Source: Synechococcales cyanobacterium bin59.metabat.ball.084
Lineage (GTDB): Bacteria > Cyanobacteriota > Cyanobacteriia > Cyanobacteriales > Chamaesiphonaceae
Assembly (NCBI GenBank): GCA_013297675.1
Contig: JAAFHZ010000004.1
Location: 29,694 to 93,693, forward strand
Length of the DNA stretch: 64,000 bases
Reading direction: 5' to 3'
Both the position numbers and the translations under genes were made by a program. A model generated the notes under the pieces. That model worked only from the letters and a program-made list of their open reading frames with translations, had not been told where the DNA came from and did no database searches. Shown in pieces: positions 18,876-28,585 of this stretch. Positions within the stretch are counted from its first letter, which is position 1; every line of letters starts with the position of its first letter.

Positions 18876-18920
18876 GACAGGGGTGAGGACACTCACCCCT
18901 GTCTTGTCATCTCTTTTTCG
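18876..18920 (+). terminator. Strong hairpin terminator or attenuator between tuf and rpsJ
   Basis: Perfect 12-bp inverted repeat: GACAGGGGTGAG (18876-18887), loop GACA, CTCACCCCTGTC (18892-18903), then a pyrimidine-rich run with several T tracts to about 18940. It begins 18 bases after the tuf stop. It may end most transcripts before rpsJ and so lower S10 relative to EF-Tu. Confidence 0.85.
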
Positions 18921-18969
18921 CTTTTTCTCTCTTTTTTTATTTTCCCGTACCTCAACAACCAAAAATATT

Positions 18970-19287
18970 ATGGCTACTGTCACCCAGCAAAAAATCCGCA
19001 TCCGTCTCAAAGCTTTCGATCGTCGCCTTTTAGATACCTCCTGTGACAAGATTGTGGAGACTGCTGGCCGCACCGATGCTACTGCGGTGGGTCCAATTCC
19101 TTTACCTACTAAGCGCAAAATTTTCTGCGTCTTGCGATCGCCTCACGTAGACAAAGATTCGCGCGAACACTTTGAAACCCGCACCCATCGGCGGATTATC
19201 GATATATATCAGCCTTCTTCTAAGACGATCGATGCCTTGATGAAACTAGATTTACCGGCTGGGGTAGACATTGAAGTGAAGCTGTAA
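18970..19287 (+). CDS. rpsJ: 30S ribosomal protein S10
   Basis: A 105-residue S10 ([19 protein letters not shown]), a component of the 30S head and of antitermination complexes. I use the ATG at 18970; the open frame extends upstream into the T-rich run after the tuf terminator and is not conserved there. The internal [28 protein letters not shown] region is diagnostic, although the third-position choice of residues is slightly unusual. A terminator follows within 10 bases. Confidence 0.97.
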   Translation: MATVTQQKIRIRLKAFDRRLLDTSCDKIVETAGRTDATAVGPIPLPTKRKIFCVLRSPHVDKDSREHFETRTHRRIIDIYQPSSKTIDALMKLDLPAGVDIEVKL

Positions 19288-19296
19288 CTTACGCTG

Positions 19297-19323
19297 AAGC
19301 GCCCCATGTTGGGCGCTTTTTTT
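19297..19323 (+). terminator. Rho-independent terminator after rpsJ
   Basis: AAGCGCCC (19297-19304), 6-base loop, GGGCGCTT (19311-19318), then a T-run to 19323. This ends the str operon. Confidence 0.9.
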
Positions 19324-19434
19324 ATATGCTTCATTGGTGATTCTGGAACTCAGCCAGCCTCGGCACACCCTGGGTCGAGATCAGCAGATAGCGGATTTAG
19401 CAGTGCCCTTTGCTAACGCCCCAGATCAGTAAGG

Positions 19435-19440
19435 TATACT
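19435..19440 (+). promoter_or_regulatory. Candidate -10 box of the FHA gene
   Basis: TATACT about 35 bases before the ATG at 19476. Transcription from here would exclude the earlier in-frame start codons. No good -35 element is visible. Confidence 0.35.
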
Positions 19441-19475
19441 TGTCGTGGCGGTGTGGTAGTGGTGTTCAAGAACTC

Positions 19476-21401
19476 ATGCAAATTAGTCTTACCTGGGAAG
19501 ATCCAGTTACCGGAGAGCGTCGCAGCCCGGTACTCAATACTCCGATCGCCATCGGGCGGGAGTTTTCACAGTTGCCCAGCACCATTGCCGATCGACGAGT
19601 ATCGCGGATTCAGCTTAACGATGGGCAAGCTTCGCGCTTTCATGTGCTGTTAGATGAAGCAAACGGCCTATTGCTGGCTACCGATCAGCAGAGCAGTAAT
19701 GGGATCGAAATTAATGGTGTTAAGCAGCTCCAGGGATATTTAAAAGCTGGCGACAGGCTGGGGATTGGCAGCCATGTTTTGACAATTTTAGAAGTGGGTA
19801 AAGCTTCTAATAGCTCCAAAATTCTGTTTAACCCGGTCACAAATGTTCCTGATCCTTATATCACCAGACCAGGTAATGATAATCAGCGAAATACTTTTTT
19901 ACCCCAAATTTTTCAGCAACAGCAGGTCAGCATTGACGATATCCACGCCACTGGTCTCAAGGTTGAAACAGCAGATTATGGTACAGTAGGCGGCGGCTTT
20001 GGCAGCTTTGCTTGGGTAGATCTACTGCGGATTGCCGGGGTAAAAGCGATGAATATCGCTGTGCTTAGCCCAGAAAAATCAGTTCATGGTCGCTATCGCC
20101 AGCTTTGCTTAAATGCCCATGTCTCTGACCGCGAGCGTTTGCGCTCTCAGTCCGATGCTTGTCCTGATAACATTTGGGGTTTCCCCAGCTATGGCCTGCG
20201 AGAAGCGCTGCGTAAGTTGGGGCGTGGTCAGTTTGGGTCGGGGCTGCAAATTTTGTGGCAGCTCTTGGCAGAGCCATTGCTAGAAAACTCTTATGGTCCG
20301 GTAGATGAACAGGTGTTGCAGGCCGTCGATCGAGAGGCTGCGCGGATTGGTTGGCAAAAAATGCTGCGCTATGCCATGGTACAAACTATTCGCCAAACTA
20401 CTGATGGCCGCTATGCTTTGCTGTATAGCCAGGGTGATAGCTATGCTATTTTGGTGACTAGTTATTTGCATTTAGCTACGGGCTATCCTGCTGTGGAGTT
20501 TTTGCCCGATTTGCAAGACTATCGCCAGCGCACCAAAGATTTCCAGTTAGTAGTCAATGCCTACGAACCCCATGATCATATTTATGAGCAGTTGGGGAGT
20601 AGAGGTGGCACGGTGCTATTACGAGGATCTGGGACTATTGCCTGTCGGGTATTACAGCGCATTTATCGCGTCCGGCGAAATCATCCTCAGCAGCAAATTA
20701 AAGTAGTCCATCTTTGGCCCCAGGCAGTAGATGGCGATCGAAGTACTGGGGTGGCGCAGCGATCGGTGAATTTGAATTATCAAATTCAGGCTTTTGAGTG
20801 GCCAAAAGCTTGTTGGGGTGGCTCATATAAGATGCGACTAGCAGCGGCTACCACCGAGCAGCAGCAGCAGTTTTACCTGGGCTGGGAAGGAGCGACTATT
20901 CCCCAGCGCCGCGATTGGCAAAAGATGTTAGTGGGCGGTATTAGTAAAGGTTGGTATCAGCAAGTTATTGGTCAGGTGCAATTGGTAACTCCTAAACCAC
21001 CAGGATTGGCGGTGGTGCTCCAGGGAGAACAGACTCCCGTTACTGCCGACTATATTATTGATGCGACTGGCTTAGCTGGTTCGGTGATGGATAGTCAGCT
21101 TTTGGCTGATTTGGTGCAGCAATATCAGGTGGCGCTGAATCTGCGTGGTCAGTTTAACGTGGGTGAAGATTTTGCAGTCGAGCAACTCAATAATGGCAGC
21201 AATGGCCGAGTCTATGGTTCTGGCATCACCACTGCGGGGAATGGCTATGCTCCGGTGGATAGTTTTTTGGGATTGCAATATGCAGCTTTGGCCTCGGTGT
21301 GTGATCTGACCGATCGGGGTGCCCCAGGACTTAAAAAATTAACTGGATTGCAGTCGGCAGCGCAGTGGTGGCGGTGGATGACCAATAGGCCGCCTGATTA
21401 A
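19476..21401 (+). CDS. FHA-domain protein with a flavoprotein-like C-terminal part
   Basis: About 641 residues from the ATG at 19476; the frame is open to 19410 but the -10 box lies in that extension. Residues about 1-115 form a forkhead-associated domain, which binds phosphothreonine: IGRE, the SRFH motif and NGIEING are the expected conserved points. The remaining 500 residues look like a Rossmann-type oxidoreductase fold (YGTVGGGFGSFAWVDLLRI early; DYIIDATGLAG and YGSGITTAGNGYAPVDSFLG late). This combination suggests a redox protein recruited or controlled by a Ser/Thr kinase. Its stop codon directly abuts the convergent pcyA stop. Substrate unknown. Confidence 0.75.
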   Translation: MQISLTWEDPVTGERRSPVLNTPIAIGREFSQLPSTIADRRVSRIQLNDGQASRFHVLLDEANGLLLATDQQSSNGIEINGVKQLQGYLKAGDRLGIGSHVLTILEVGKASNSSKILFNPVTNVPDPYITRPGNDNQRNTFLPQIFQQQQVSIDDIHATGLKVETADYGTVGGGFGSFAWVDLLRIAGVKAMNIAVLSPEKSVHGRYRQLCLNAHVSDRERLRSQSDACPDNIWGFPSYGLREALRKLGRGQFGSGLQILWQLLAEPLLENSYGPVDEQVLQAVDREAARIGWQKMLRYAMVQTIRQTTDGRYALLYSQGDSYAILVTSYLHLATGYPAVEFLPDLQDYRQRTKDFQLVVNAYEPHDHIYEQLGSRGGTVLLRGSGTIACRVLQRIYRVRRNHPQQQIKVVHLWPQAVDGDRSTGVAQRSVNLNYQIQAFEWPKACWGGSYKMRLAAATTEQQQQFYLGWEGATIPQRRDWQKMLVGGISKGWYQQVIGQVQLVTPKPPGLAVVLQGEQTPVTADYIIDATGLAGSVMDSQLLADLVQQYQVALNLRGQFNVGEDFAVEQLNNGSNGRVYGSGITTAGNGYAPVDSFLGLQYAALASVCDLTDRGAPGLKKLTGLQSAAQWWRWMTNRPPD

Positions 21402-22166
21402 TTAGCTCAAGCTTGCTGGCTCAATATTTGCTTCTGGCGAATCAAACAATACGGTGGTCATATATCTTTCTGCCCACTCGTTGCCAAAAGCCTTCTCTAA
21501 TACCCGGCGGGTCTTATCGTTTTGCTGCTGTTTGTCACAGTAATAATCTTGGGCTGCCACAATCTCGGCTTTTTCTTGGGCAGTTACCGGTTGAGCTTGT
21601 ACTGCCAACTGACAATGTACTGTTAAGAAACCGGTAACTCTTTCTAGGAACCAGGCTTCTTCTTGGGGGGTGCCGGGGCGGACAAAAAAGCAAAAATCTG
21701 AGAAAATATCCGCCCAGTCGGGTAAATCGCGGGGCTGACTGAATTCGCGCTGGGGCAATGCGGCTAAAGCCTGACTGTAAGTATCTGGGAGTACTCGCTG
21801 TTCGTTGAGTGGTGAGAGATCGGCGATCGCCGCACTAATGCCATTTTTACCCCCCACAATGTCTGCTCCAAACATGGGCAGAGCATATTCTGGTCGGGGA
21901 AACATCACGCAGTGCAAAATATCTAAGTTGCTGCCGACTTGGGCTAATTCCAGATGCAGCTTACGAAACTGGGGGGTCTGGTAACAGCGATTTTCGATAA
22001 TTAATTTCTCACCTTCTAGCTTGCCCTCCACGTAGCCCAAATCTGCCGGTAGATAATATGGAGAAAGCTCTAAATACTTAGCCCACACCTGTTCGATCTC
22101 GTCAGCTAGCTGGCGAATCAGGAGTTGTTGACGATGACGGATAGATTCTGGGTTTTGGTCAGACAT
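21402..22166 (-). CDS. pcyA: Phycocyanobilin:ferredoxin oxidoreductase
   Basis: A 254-residue bilin reductase of the PcyA type, which converts biliverdin IXalpha to phycocyanobilin by four-electron reduction with ferredoxin as donor. Diagnostic regions are [28 protein letters not shown] and SAAIADLSP, the last with the conserved active-site Asp. Phycocyanobilin is the chromophore of phycobilisomes and cyanobacterial phytochromes. It lies directly downstream of petF on the same strand, but a strong terminator between them suggests separate transcription. The stop codon touches that of the FHA gene. Confidence 0.95.
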   Translation of the reverse strand: MSDQNPESIRHRQQLLIRQLADEIEQVWAKYLELSPYYLPADLGYVEGKLEGEKLIIENRCYQTPQFRKLHLELAQVGSNLDILHCVMFPRPEYALPMFGADIVGGKNGISAAIADLSPLNEQRVLPDTYSQALAALPQREFSQPRDLPDWADIFSDFCFFVRPGTPQEEAWFLERVTGFLTVHCQLAVQAQPVTAQEKAEIVAAQDYYCDKQQQNDKTRRVLEKAFGNEWAERYMTTVLFDSPEANIEPASLS

Positions 22167-22228
22167 TGGCGGCCTAGACGGTGATTAGACAGTGAGTGGG
22201 CAGGCTTTTCTGGGAGCCAACGATACAC

Positions 22229-22278
22229 AAGTATACAAAAAGTTGTGTGGAATCAGTATCTAGACTCCACACAACTTT
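22229..22278 (-). terminator. Terminator after petF
   Basis: On the minus strand: AAAGTTGTGTGGA, a 14-base loop, TCCACACAACTTT, then TTGTATACTT. The 13-bp arms are at 22239-22251 and 22266-22278. The element sits between petF and pcyA. Confidence 0.82.
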
Positions 22279-22296
22279 ACCATTCGGCGTTGAAAA

Positions 22297-22596
22297 TTAA
22301 TACAACTGTTCTTCTTGGTGCGTTTCGATTGTACAGTCAGACTTAGGATAAGCCACACAGGTCAATACGAAACCAGCTTCAATTTGATCGTCGTCTAAGA
22401 AAGACTGATCAGATTGGTCAATATCACCGCTGGTGATTTTGCCTGCGCAAGTGGAGCAAGCTCCAGCCCGACAAGAGTAAGGTAGGTCAAGACCCTGCTC
22501 TTCGGCTGCGTCTAAAATATAGGTGTCATCAGCCACTTCAATAGTTTGATTTAGCCCTTCAGCTTCACTGATTAATGTGACCTTATAGGTTGCCAT
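22297..22596 (-). CDS. petF: Plant-type [2Fe-2S] ferredoxin
   Basis: A 99-residue soluble ferredoxin that accepts electrons from photosystem I. The cluster ligands CRAGACSTC plus a downstream Cys in VLTCVAYP are in the standard spacing. Length and acidic composition are typical of photosynthetic PetF, donor to ferredoxin-NADP reductase and to bilin reductases such as the neighbouring PcyA. A GAGAGGG sequence precedes the start. There may be other ferredoxin genes in the genome, so its being the main form is inferred. Confidence 0.95.
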   Translation of the reverse strand: MATYKVTLISEAEGLNQTIEVADDTYILDAAEEQGLDLPYSCRAGACSTCAGKITSGDIDQSDQSFLDDDQIEAGFVLTCVAYPKSDCTIETHQEEQLY

Positions 22597-22954
22597 GTTT
22601 CAATCCCTCTCTAAAAAAATTGCGAAAATTTATTCTCCAAAATCCCACCATTTCAAAATGCAGTAATGCATTGATAATGAAGTATGGTGGTGGCACTGCT
22701 ATATCAAGCAATCTGCTGTGCGCAGTAGGCGCTGCTTCAAGCAAGATAAGCTGGGGTCGTGCCAACCCTATTTGAATACTAAGGGAAAAACTCACATTTG
22801 CAACTGTTATCTTGCATTATGTTGAACGGTATTCATAATCAGATTAGCCAAATCTATCCTGATTACTTATAGATGCCGGGGAATTTTACTGCATACCATC
22901 TCTTTTTAGATCACTGCTGCACTCTTTATTGACTAACATCCAGACTAAAGTTCC
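22597..22954. other. Divergent intergenic region between petF and a GT4 gene
   Basis: 358 bases that must hold two divergent promoters. It contains a small palindrome AATGCA-GTAA-TGCATT (22657-22672) followed by GATAATGA. No gene is convincing: the short frames on both strands have no protein character. Promoters could not be placed with confidence. Confidence 0.55.
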
Positions 22955-24154
22955 ATGAAAATTCTAGTACTAACTTGGGAGTTTCCCCCGCGCTTGGTGG
23001 GTGGCATTGCACGACACTGTGCGGAGCTGTATCCCGAGATTGTGCGCATGGGGCACGAAGTACATGTGGTGACGGTAGCGTTTGGGACGGAGCCACAGTA
23101 TAAAGTAGTCGGCGGTATTCATGTGCATCGAGTGGATGATCCGGGGGTGCCTGATCCATTTTTGTCTTGGGTCAAGGATCTCAATTGCAACTTATTGGAA
23201 TATTGCCATCAGCTATTAGCCCAGAATTCTATTGAGGCTTCTTTTGATTTGATTCATGCCCATGATTGGCTGGTGGCCGCAGCAGCGATCGCCCTGCAAA
23301 CCAAAACCGGTTTACCATTGGTATCTACTATTCATGCTACCGAATTTGGTCGCCATAATGGAATTCGGGGTGATGAAAGTACCGAAATTTTTCACCAAGA
23401 GCGTCAGTTGACCGATCGATCAACGGAGGTAATTGTGTGCAGCAACTATATGCAGCAAGAAGTACGTGAGGTGCTAGGGCGAGCCTGTAGCCATATTATT
23501 TACAATGGCATCAATCCCGAAAAAAAGCAGCGTCCCCAAAACTTTGATTTTTGGCAGCTCCGTCGCACTTATGCTGCCGATCACGAAAAAATTATTTACT
23601 ATGTGGGGCGGATGACTCCCGAGAAAGGCATTTTCTTGTTATTAGATGCGGCCTCGATCGTCCTGTGGGAAATGGAAGGAGCAGTGAAGCTGGTGTTTAT
23701 TGGTAAGGGTGATGGCAATATTGACGCGCTAAAACGCAAGGCCGCAGAGCTGGGGATTGGTGAAAAGTGCTATTTTACGGGCTTTATGTCTGACCAAGAT
23801 CTGGATAAGTTTCAAACCGTGGCCGATTGTGCGGTGTTCCCTAGTTTGTATGAGCCTTTTGGCATTGTGGCGCTAGAGAGCTTTGCTTCTCATGTGCCGG
23901 TAGTGGTTTCCGATGCGGGTGGTTTGCCGGAAGTGGTGCGTCATTCGCAAACTGGGATTGTAACCTGGAAGAATAACCCCGATTCTTTGGCTTGGGGGAT
24001 TTTAGAGGTGCTGCGCAATCCCAGCTATTCTAAATGGCTCACTGATAATGCTTATTCCGAACTCAGTCAGCGTTTCTATTGGCCACATTTGGCCACCCAG
24101 ACTTTGGCTGTCTATGAGATGGCTGTTGCCAGTGATCAGAAAGTCCGATCGTGA
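22955..24154 (+). CDS. Glycosyltransferase family 4 protein
   Basis: A 399-residue GT-B-fold glycosyltransferase. The N-terminal acceptor domain begins with LTWEFPPRLVGGIARHC, a loop shared with glycogen synthase-like enzymes. The C-terminal donor domain has YVGRMTPEKG, FPSLYEPFGIVALESFA (the E-x7-E motif) and the SDAGGLPEVV loop. Enzymes of this family use NDP-sugars to build polysaccharides, lipid glycosides or glycogen. No membrane segment or partner gene indicates the product. Confidence 0.85.
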   Translation: MKILVLTWEFPPRLVGGIARHCAELYPEIVRMGHEVHVVTVAFGTEPQYKVVGGIHVHRVDDPGVPDPFLSWVKDLNCNLLEYCHQLLAQNSIEASFDLIHAHDWLVAAAAIALQTKTGLPLVSTIHATEFGRHNGIRGDESTEIFHQERQLTDRSTEVIVCSNYMQQEVREVLGRACSHIIYNGINPEKKQRPQNFDFWQLRRTYAADHEKIIYYVGRMTPEKGIFLLLDAASIVLWEMEGAVKLVFIGKGDGNIDALKRKAAELGIGEKCYFTGFMSDQDLDKFQTVADCAVFPSLYEPFGIVALESFASHVPVVVSDAGGLPEVVRHSQTGIVTWKNNPDSLAWGILEVLRNPSYSKWLTDNAYSELSQRFYWPHLATQTLAVYEMAVASDQKVRS

Positions 24155-24352
24155 TACGGTCTTGTCGAATGGCTATCATTGAATTATGCTGTCCAGGCTA
24201 TCTGGGATGGTATAGCTGCCGAACAAGCCTATCCTGATCTCACCATAAAACAAAAACAGGAACTTGATAGACGAATTGATGATTTTGATGCTAGTCCAGA
24301 CAATGTAATGACCTGGGAAGAAGTTAAATCTTCGATCGAGAGCCAACCCTAA
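24155..24352 (+). pseudogene. Decayed addiction-module antitoxin fragment
   Basis: Read on the plus strand in the frame through 24188, this gives AVQAIWDGIAAE, then QKQELDRRIDDFDASPDN, then WEEVKSSIES before a TAA at 24350. This is the pattern of short RelB-like addiction-module antitoxins (a WDSIAAE, LDRRL, WEEVK series). The N-terminal 10-15 residues are missing: no in-frame ATG exists after the stop at 24152, only a TTG at 24179. No toxin gene is adjacent. The end overlaps the stop codon of the minus-strand gene by a few bases. Confidence 0.6.
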
Positions 24353-25047
24353 AACTTTTGCCACTGCTGAGGTGGCGGTGTTAAAAATTCATAGGCACCA
24401 GCAGGCGCTCCGGCAGCGGCAGTGATCACAATATCAAAAGAAAGCGATACTCGTAGTTCCTCAGTCTCATTTGTAGTTACTTCATGCCGTTGCATTGCTG
24501 GGAACAGCATTAACCTTCCTTCTGCTGGGGGGTAAGACACTTGTAGTTGATTTAAATAGTTGTCTTCGTCAATAATTGCGGTGTTTTCGCTGCCTAAGCC
24601 GGGGCAAACTTCGTTGACGCGGGCGGTGTCGATAAATACTAGGCTGCCTGGATCGATCGATTCAGATTCAGGTGTAGCAATGTAGTAAACGGCGCTAATG
24701 TGGGCGGTGTTGTGACTATGGGCACCGACAGATTGACCGGGACGAGAGACGATCGGCCAGCCCCGCTGAATGTATAAATCTACTTGACTTCGATCGATCC
24801 CCAATTCTTGTAAGTAAATATTGGTGTGCATTTGCACTTCGCTCACAACCCAAGCAAAGCGCGGATCTTGATGGATTTGCTGGACTCCATGCAAATCGCC
24901 TGTCCAGGCCATCTCGGGATAAGCCCGCCGCTCTGCACCGTTTTTTTCTAGTGTTAAGACTGTGGCTAACAAGTCTTCCCGGTGGTCTGGGGCAGCGGCG
25001 AGGTCTTCGTAGTAAATAGCAAGGGGAAACCAGGTTTCGATCGGCAT
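24349..25047 (-). CDS. Putative 2OG-Fe(II) oxygenase (TIGR02466-like)
   Basis: A 232-residue cupin-like protein resembling the TIGR02466 family of putative 2-oxoglutarate/Fe(II) oxygenases. The iron-site features are SVGAHSHNTAHISAVYYI near the middle, SLVFIDTA, and a later LFPAMQRHEVTTN followed by Arg in ELRVSLSFDI, which would bind 2-oxoglutarate. Substrate unknown. It is separated by 61 bases from the upstream sigma-factor gene on the same strand. Confidence 0.7.
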   Translation of the reverse strand: MPIETWFPLAIYYEDLAAAPDHREDLLATVLTLEKNGAERRAYPEMAWTGDLHGVQQIHQDPRFAWVVSEVQMHTNIYLQELGIDRSQVDLYIQRGWPIVSRPGQSVGAHSHNTAHISAVYYIATPESESIDPGSLVFIDTARVNEVCPGLGSENTAIIDEDNYLNQLQVSYPPAEGRLMLFPAMQRHEVTTNETEELRVSLSFDIVITAAAGAPAGAYEFLTPPPQQWQKF

Positions 25048-25108
25048 TTTAAACTTTACAGAAAATCTGCAAAATCATTTTAGGTGATTCTTGGCACCCT
25101 TGCTGAGT

Positions 25109-26062
25109 TTATGCTACGTATTCCCGGATGTCTTCTTTCCGCTTGCGCAGTTTGGCGATCGCTTCTCGTTCAATTTGGCGTACCCGTTCCCGGCTGATGT
25201 TGAGCATTTCGCCAATTTTGGCTAGGGTAAGGGGCTGACTATCTTTGAGTCCAAAGCGCATGGTAAGTACCTGCTGCTGTTGGCTGGTCAATTCACCAAT
25301 CATCCGCTCTAGATCCATCTTCAGAGAAGCTTGTACCACAAAATCTTCAGGAGAAGCGCCAGTATCTTCGAGCAAATCACCAAGTTCGGTATCTTGGTTA
25401 TCGCCTACTCGTAAATCTAATGAGAGAGGCTGACGTGCTCTTTCTAGGTACTCTCGCACTTGCTTAGGAGTGAGTTCTAATTCTCCAGATAGCTCAGCAA
25501 CAGTGGCTGCACGGCCAAGCTGTTGAGACAAATTACGCTGGGCTTTTTTGATTTTATTGAGCTTTTCAGTGATGTGAATGGGCAACCGAATCGCCCGGGC
25601 TTTTTCGGCAATGGCGCGAGTAATTGCTTGGCGAATCCACCAATAGGCATATGTAGAAAAGCGATAGCCTTTGCTGGGATCAAATTTCTCCACGCCTCGC
25701 TGCATTCCGATTGTGCCTTCTTGAATCAGGTCTAATAAGTCAATGTTGCGTTTAATATACTTCTTGGCTACCGATACCACTAGTCGAAGATTGGCTTCCA
25801 CCATCCGGCGCTTGGCCAGCTCACCTGCGGCCAAAGTGCGCTGCATGGTCTCGACACTGGTTTCTGCTGCTGCTGCCCATTCTTCTAGGCTGGGTTCACA
25901 GCCATTGGTCTCAATCATTTGATTTTTGATCGCAGTCAATGCAACCATTTGCTGTACTTGTTTACCAAACAAAATCTCTTGCTCATGGGTAAGCAAAGGT
26001 ACGCGGCCGATTTCGCGCAGATAGGTACGGACGGTGTCAGTGGAAGTTAGGGCAGTTCTCAT
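25109..26062 (-). CDS. Group 2 sigma-70 family RNA polymerase sigma factor
   Basis: A 317-residue RpoD-like sigma factor without the long N-terminal region 1.1, hence group 2 (SigB/C/D/E type) and not the principal SigA. Region 1.2 is [20 protein letters not shown]. Region 2 includes [19 protein letters not shown] and the promoter-melting and -10 recognition helix [18 protein letters not shown]. The region 4.2 helix-turn-helix is [20 protein letters not shown]. Group 2 factors in cyanobacteria respond to light, nutrients or circadian state; the subgroup cannot be fixed here. Confidence 0.93.
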   Translation of the reverse strand: MRTALTSTDTVRTYLREIGRVPLLTHEQEILFGKQVQQMVALTAIKNQMIETNGCEPSLEEWAAAAETSVETMQRTLAAGELAKRRMVEANLRLVVSVAKKYIKRNIDLLDLIQEGTIGMQRGVEKFDPSKGYRFSTYAYWWIRQAITRAIAEKARAIRLPIHITEKLNKIKKAQRNLSQQLGRAATVAELSGELELTPKQVREYLERARQPLSLDLRVGDNQDTELGDLLEDTGASPEDFVVQASLKMDLERMIGELTSQQQQVLTMRFGLKDSQPLTLAKIGEMLNISRERVRQIEREAIAKLRKRKEDIREYVA

Positions 26063-26387
26063 GGCTTTAGAAGGGAGTAGGTTTAATTAAGATGTGAAGG
26101 TCTGTCTTAAACGGTTAGTCGCCACAGATAGGTGGTATTCACTGCTTTCTGAGGAAAGAGCTGAAGTGGAAATGTGACCTTCCAAACCGCTCCTGGTATA
26201 TTTTGTAGCTGTGATGCTCAGAAATATGAGAGTGAGTACATTAACTATCGTAACATTTCTCAATGTTTGGGTCTAGAGGTTAGCCAAAAATTTTATCTTT
26301 CTGGAGAAATTAAGTAACATTACCCTACCTGACAGTGGCTACTTTAGTCTGTCTAACACAGAACATATTCTGGAGAATTCTGACTTT
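26063..26387. other. Divergent intergenic region between sigma factor and phosphatase genes
   Basis: 325 bases between two divergently transcribed genes, so it should hold both promoters. I see no convincing -35/-10 pair, hairpin or small gene. Confidence 0.5.
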
Positions 26388-27011
26388 ATGCCGACTCTTT
26401 TGTTGATCAGACATGCTCACCGCCTAGATTTCATTCAGCCCGAGTGGTTTGAGACGGCAGCTTATCCTTACGATCCGCCTTTGTCAGCTTTGGGCTGGCA
26501 GCAGGCTTTAGAGCTTGCTCCTAAGTTGTTACATTTGCCCATTGATCGCATATTTACCTCTCCTTACTTACGAACGTTACAAACGGCTTACCCGATCGCC
26601 TCTGGCTTAAACAAAGTTCGGAGCGGGCTAGGGATAAAACTATGTATTGAAAATGGCTTGCGGGAGTGGTTGCACCCAGATTGGTCTCCCACTTTGCCCG
26701 CAACCTTACCCCGAGCAGAAAAAATACTTCAGGTGCCGCTGATAGATTTGGAATACGTTGGAATTTTTGAGCCGCAGTATCCAGAAACTTTGGAGGCAGT
26801 AAACATCAGAAGTCAACAGGTTGCAGAGAAATTAGCCAAACTTTCTGATAGATGTATTGCAATCGTAGCACACAAACATACGTTATCGGGTATCTTAACA
26901 GCACTGCTGCCAGCAAATTCTGTCATTCCAGAGTTTTTGCCAGCAATGGCGTTGGTTTTGACTTCTGGCGATCGATCTATGGGCAGTTGGCAAATTACAG
27001 AAATCTTATAA
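26388..27011 (+). CDS. Histidine phosphatase superfamily protein
   Basis: A 207-residue protein of the phosphoglycerate-mutase-like superfamily. The phospho-accepting His is in LLIRHAHRLDF (usually RHG, here RHA), followed by FTSPYLRTLQTA and the second catalytic His in IVAHKHTLSGI. The RHA and AHKH variants are less common than RHG and SHGG, so substrate preference cannot be inferred. It lies 85 bases before glmU on the same strand. Confidence 0.8.
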   Translation: MPTLLLIRHAHRLDFIQPEWFETAAYPYDPPLSALGWQQALELAPKLLHLPIDRIFTSPYLRTLQTAYPIASGLNKVRSGLGIKLCIENGLREWLHPDWSPTLPATLPRAEKILQVPLIDLEYVGIFEPQYPETLEAVNIRSQQVAEKLAKLSDRCIAIVAHKHTLSGILTALLPANSVIPEFLPAMALVLTSGDRSMGSWQITEIL

Positions 27012-27096
27012 GTGTTTTTACTATCTTCCCTGTTCAAGACTTTGGTACTCTAAACCTTGGTGCAGGTCACTTCAATAAATTCTCATTCAGCTTGAT

Positions 27097-28449
27097 ATGG
27101 TAGCAATCGCAATTTTGGCAGCAGGTAAAGGAACCAGAATGAAGTCAGCCCTTCCAAAGGTGCTGCATTCATTGGGCGGTCGGACATTAGTCGAGCAAGT
27201 ACTGCGCGGCTGTGTGGAGCTTCAGCCCGAAAGACAGTTAGCGATTATTGGTTATCAAGGCGATCGAGTGCGCAATGCTCTAGAGCATTGGCCAAACATC
27301 GAGTTTGTAGAACAGACACAGCAGCTTGGTACAGGTCATGCCGTACAGCAGCTCTTGCCCCATTTGGCCGATTTTAGCGGGGATTTGTTGGTGCTTAATG
27401 GCGATGTGCCGCTGTTGCGACCTAGCACCTTACAAAAATTGTTACATACTCATCAGCAAAACAAAAATGCGGCGACGATCCTTACCGCTAGGATTCCAGA
27501 CCCCTTAGGTTATGGTCGGGTATTTTGCGATGATAAAATGCTGTTGAAAGAAATTATTGAACATCGGGACTGTACCGACGCTCAACGCCAGAATAATCGG
27601 GTGAATGCCGGAATTTATTGTTTTAGCTGGCCAAAGCTGCAAGAGGTTTTGCCGAAGCTTCAGAGCAATAATGACCAGCAAGAATATTACATCACCGATG
27701 CGGTGAACTTCTTATCGCCAGTAATGGTGGTGGATGCAGAAGATTATCAAGAGATTTTGGGGATCAACGATCGGTTGCAGCTTGCCGAAGCCTACGATAT
27801 TTTGCAAACACGCATTAAAAATCAGTGGATGACAGCAGGAGTCACTTTGATCGATCCGGCTAGCATCACGATCGATGACTCGGTAGAAATTGGCAGCAAT
27901 GCAATTATTGAACCCCAAACTCATTTGCGTGGCAATACTACAATCGGCTCGGGAGCGAGAATTGGGCCAGGCAGCTTGATCGAGAATAGCTCGATCGGGG
28001 AGAACTCCACGGTGCTGTATTCGGTGGTTTCGGATACTCAGGTGGGTACCGATGTAAAAGTGGGGCCTTATGCTCACCTGCGTCAGCAGGCAGTAGTCGG
28101 CGATAACTGTCGGGTGGGTAACTTTGTGGAACTGAAGAAAACTACTTTGGGCAAAGATACCAATGTGGCTCATCTATCTTATTTAGGTGATGCGACCACT
28201 GGTGAACAGGTGAATATTGGTGCTGGAACGATCACAGCCAATTATGATGGGGCGCGTAAGCATCAGACTGTGATTGGGAATAAGACTAAGACTGGCTCTA
28301 ATACGGTATTAGTTGCACCTTTGACTTTGGGTGACAATGTGACGGTGGCGGCAGGTTCTACTCTGACTGAAGATGTAGAAAGTGATGCTCTGGCGATCGC
28401 CCGCGCCCGCCAGGTGGTGAAGCCCGGTTGGAAACTTGGCGCTAGCTAG
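27097..28449 (+). CDS. glmU: Bifunctional N-acetylglucosamine-1-phosphate uridylyltransferase/glucosamine-1-phosphate acetyltransferase
   Basis: A 450-residue GlmU, which makes UDP-GlcNAc for peptidoglycan and surface glycans in two steps. The N-terminal pyrophosphorylase domain begins [18 protein letters not shown], with LNGDVPLL as the metal/nucleotide loop. From about residue 250 hexapeptide repeats form the acetyltransferase beta helix, with the catalytic His in [10 protein letters not shown] and the conserved [13 protein letters not shown]. Full length. The terminator at 28485 ends the unit. Confidence 0.97.
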   Translation: MVAIAILAAGKGTRMKSALPKVLHSLGGRTLVEQVLRGCVELQPERQLAIIGYQGDRVRNALEHWPNIEFVEQTQQLGTGHAVQQLLPHLADFSGDLLVLNGDVPLLRPSTLQKLLHTHQQNKNAATILTARIPDPLGYGRVFCDDKMLLKEIIEHRDCTDAQRQNNRVNAGIYCFSWPKLQEVLPKLQSNNDQQEYYITDAVNFLSPVMVVDAEDYQEILGINDRLQLAEAYDILQTRIKNQWMTAGVTLIDPASITIDDSVEIGSNAIIEPQTHLRGNTTIGSGARIGPGSLIENSSIGENSTVLYSVVSDTQVGTDVKVGPYAHLRQQAVVGDNCRVGNFVELKKTTLGKDTNVAHLSYLGDATTGEQVNIGAGTITANYDGARKHQTVIGNKTKTGSNTVLVAPLTLGDNVTVAAGSTLTEDVESDALAIARARQVVKPGWKLGAS

Positions 28450-28484
28450 GGATCAACTTCCAAGCTAAGATGTTGATGAATATT

Positions 28485-28519
28485 GGAGGTGATATAAATA
28501 TTGCCTCCTTTGATTTTTT
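28485..28519 (+). terminator. Terminator after glmU
   Basis: GGAGGTGATA (28485-28494) pairs with TATTGCCTCC (28499-28508) through ten positions, two of them G-T wobbles, with a TAAA loop, followed by TTTGATTTTTTG. Confidence 0.75.
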
Positions 28520-28585
28520 GTTTGGGCTGCGATTCAGACTATATTTCTAACTTTTTTCAAAACTTCCTTTTATCAAGATTTCTTT

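Noticed and set aside
22657..22685. Palindrome plus GATAATGA upstream of petF as a possible Fur (iron) operator
   Set aside because: Only one half of a Fur-like site is recognisable, so the match is too weak to call an operator.
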